In this document: positions 63,107 to 64,000 of the stretch, piece by piece
Numbering within the stretch: the stretch's first letter is position 1
Layout: every line of letters starts with the position of its first letter
Origin: an uncultured Microbacterium sp.
GTDB taxonomy: Bacteria; Actinomycetota; Actinomycetes; Actinomycetales; Microbacteriaceae
Direction: 5' to 3'
Assembly (NCBI GenBank): GCA_913774845.1
Contig: CAJYJO010000050.1
Span: 1-64,000, forward strand
DNA length: 64,000 nt
Program-made: the position numbers and the translations under genes
The notes under the pieces: model-generated
Seen by the model: only the letters and a program-made list of their open reading frames with translations
Told to the model about the DNA's origin: nothing
The model's database searches: none

Positions 63107-64000
63107 TCAGGATGCCGCGCGGCGGGCGCGGTCGAAGGGCCAGCGCACGTGCGTGGCCGTCTCGCACGAGCGCCAGAGGTCGGCGCCCAGCTCGCTGCGT
63201 CGCGTGCGCCGCGCCGGCGTGGCGACGCGCGGCGCGCCTCTCGCGATGAGGGCGGGACCGTACATCTCGCCGCTCTCGGCCGCGGGGTCGACGAGAGCGC
63301 GCACCAGCGCCCACGCCCCCTGCTCCTTCGACTGCGTGATCGGCGCCTGCAGGTTGTCGAAGAACCGGGTGCGACGGGTGGGTTCGTTCACGCCACGCAC
63401 CCCGCGCGTGCGGCCGCTCGTCGAGTAGCCGGGGTGCGCGGCGAGACTCTGCACCGGTACGCCGTGCGCGCGCAGGCGTTTGTCGGCCTCGAGGGCCAGC
63501 GCGGTGGTCGCGGCCTTCGACTGCACATAGGCCCGCCACGGCGTGTAGCCCTCGCGGAGCTCCGGGTCGGTCGGGACGTGCTTCCAGATCGACGTCGACA
63601 TGCTGCCCACCCACACCATCCGACCGCGGGCGGTGGCGAGGGGCTTGAGCAGCTCGCCGGCGAGTGCGAAATGGCCGAGGACGTTGGTGGCGAACACCAG
63701 CTCGTGGCCGCCGACCGTCTCCCGCTCCTTCGGCGGGTGCACGACGCCCGCGTTCAGCAGCAGCCCATCGAGTCGCCCGCGAGCGCGGGCGGTCGCCGCG
63801 GCGGCACGCACCGACCCCATGTTGCTGGTGTCGAGCAGGAGCGTCTCGATCGCGGCATCCGGGGTCGACCGCTTGACCGCGGCCTTCGCCGCGACGAGCT
63901 TGTGCGGGTTGCGTCCGGTCAGGAGCACGTGGGCGCCGGCGGCGGTCAGCTGCTCGCACGCGAAGAAGCCGAGTCCCGCGGTGGCGCCGGTGACGAGGTA
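63107..64000 (-). CDS. SDR family oxidoreductase (retinol-dehydrogenase-like), 5' end outside window
   Basis: The gene runs in from the right edge; 297 residues plus stop are visible. On the minus strand it begins YLVTGATAGLGFFACEQLTAAGAHV, so TGxxxGxG is intact and only a few residues are likely missing. NAGVVHPP, the Ser region VWVGSMSTSIW, YVQSKAATT (YxxxK) and SLAAHPGYSTSGRTRG place it in the WW-oxidoreductase/retinol dehydrogenase-like SDR group. The substrate is unknown. Confidence 0.88.
   Translation of the reverse strand, partial: YLVTGATAGLGFFACEQLTAAGAHVLLTGRNPHKLVAAKAAVKRSTPDAAIETLLLDTSNMGSVRAAAATARARGRLDGLLLNAGVVHPPKERETVGGHELVFATNVLGHFALAGELLKPLATARGRMVWVGSMSTSIWKHVPTDPELREGYTPWRAYVQSKAATTALALEADKRLRAHGVPVQSLAAHPGYSTSGRTRGVRGVNEPTRRTRFFDNLQAPITQSKEQGAWALVRALVDPAAESGEMYGPALIARGAPRVATPARRTRRSELGADLWRSCETATHVRWPFDRARRAAS

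Overview
The window is high-GC (roughly 70%) actinobacterial chromosome, best matched to Microbacteriaceae and most likely a Microbacterium. Supporting features are a DUF222/HNH (13E12-type) gene, a DUF5302 gene, a coproporphyrin-type heme cluster with HemQ, an F420 cluster, GTG starts, ATGA/GTGA gene overlaps, and many promoters whose TANNNT -10 box lies only 6-7 nt before the start codon (apparently leaderless mRNAs). No RNA gene, prophage, CRISPR array or replication origin was seen. The DNA is mostly ordinary chromosomal housekeeping, with short repeats between genes and occasionally inside them.

Layout. 1-3.8 kb: an HNH gene entering from the left edge, an IS481-type transposase remnant, a MerR/carboxymuconolactone-decarboxylase pair with a textbook MerR operator, and an SDR. 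3.9-7 kb: a TPP riboswitch followed by thiM-thiE-thiD, where ThiD carries a C-terminal TenA domain. 7-14 kb: DUF5302, J-domain, membrane and LssY_C genes, an enoyl-CoA hydratase-family hydrolase, an ABC exporter pair and a TSUP permease. 14-20.9 kb: F420 locus (fbiC, a Baeyer-Villiger-type monooxygenase, fgd, cofC, then cofD on the other strand). The CofH half of this FbiC has Arg at all three positions where the radical-SAM cluster cysteines belong. 21-24.2 kb: a type VII secretion-like effector cassette (YbaB-like protein, small helical protein, a toxin with a C-terminal ADP-ribosyltransferase domain, and three small downstream genes, one of which is itself ART-like). 24.6-35 kb: heme biosynthesis (hemE-hemY on one side; hemQ-hemC-hemD-hemB-hemL on the other; hemA divergent), interrupted by three small membrane or envelope-associated genes; no ferrochelatase gene lies in the window.

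35-45 kb: a HhH-GPD glycosylase-like protein, a second helical T7SS-like pair, a 1493-residue polytopic membrane protein and glyS. 45-53 kb: an enolase-superfamily OSBS/N-succinylamino-acid racemase, SDRs, a KstD-like flavoprotein, a COG3375-like GNAT, an MFS carrier and purU. 53-64 kb: an FHA protein, a serine-hydrolase-like protein lacking its SxxK motif, an M13 peptidase, a MATE transporter, a SpoU/TrmH methyltransferase, mntH-mntR with operator-like palindromes, a repeat-filled 1-kb intergenic region and an SDR running off the right edge.

Standing out: (1) a 66-bp structured repeat present eight times, once inserted in frame inside fbiC; (2) an 86-bp palindromic-ended intergenic repeat in two copies; (3) the Cys-to-Arg FbiC; (4) the ART effector cassette; (5) a possible NSAR/GNAT D-amino-acid pathway; (6) a dispersed cttcgacaggctcagg-type repeat read through in hemB.
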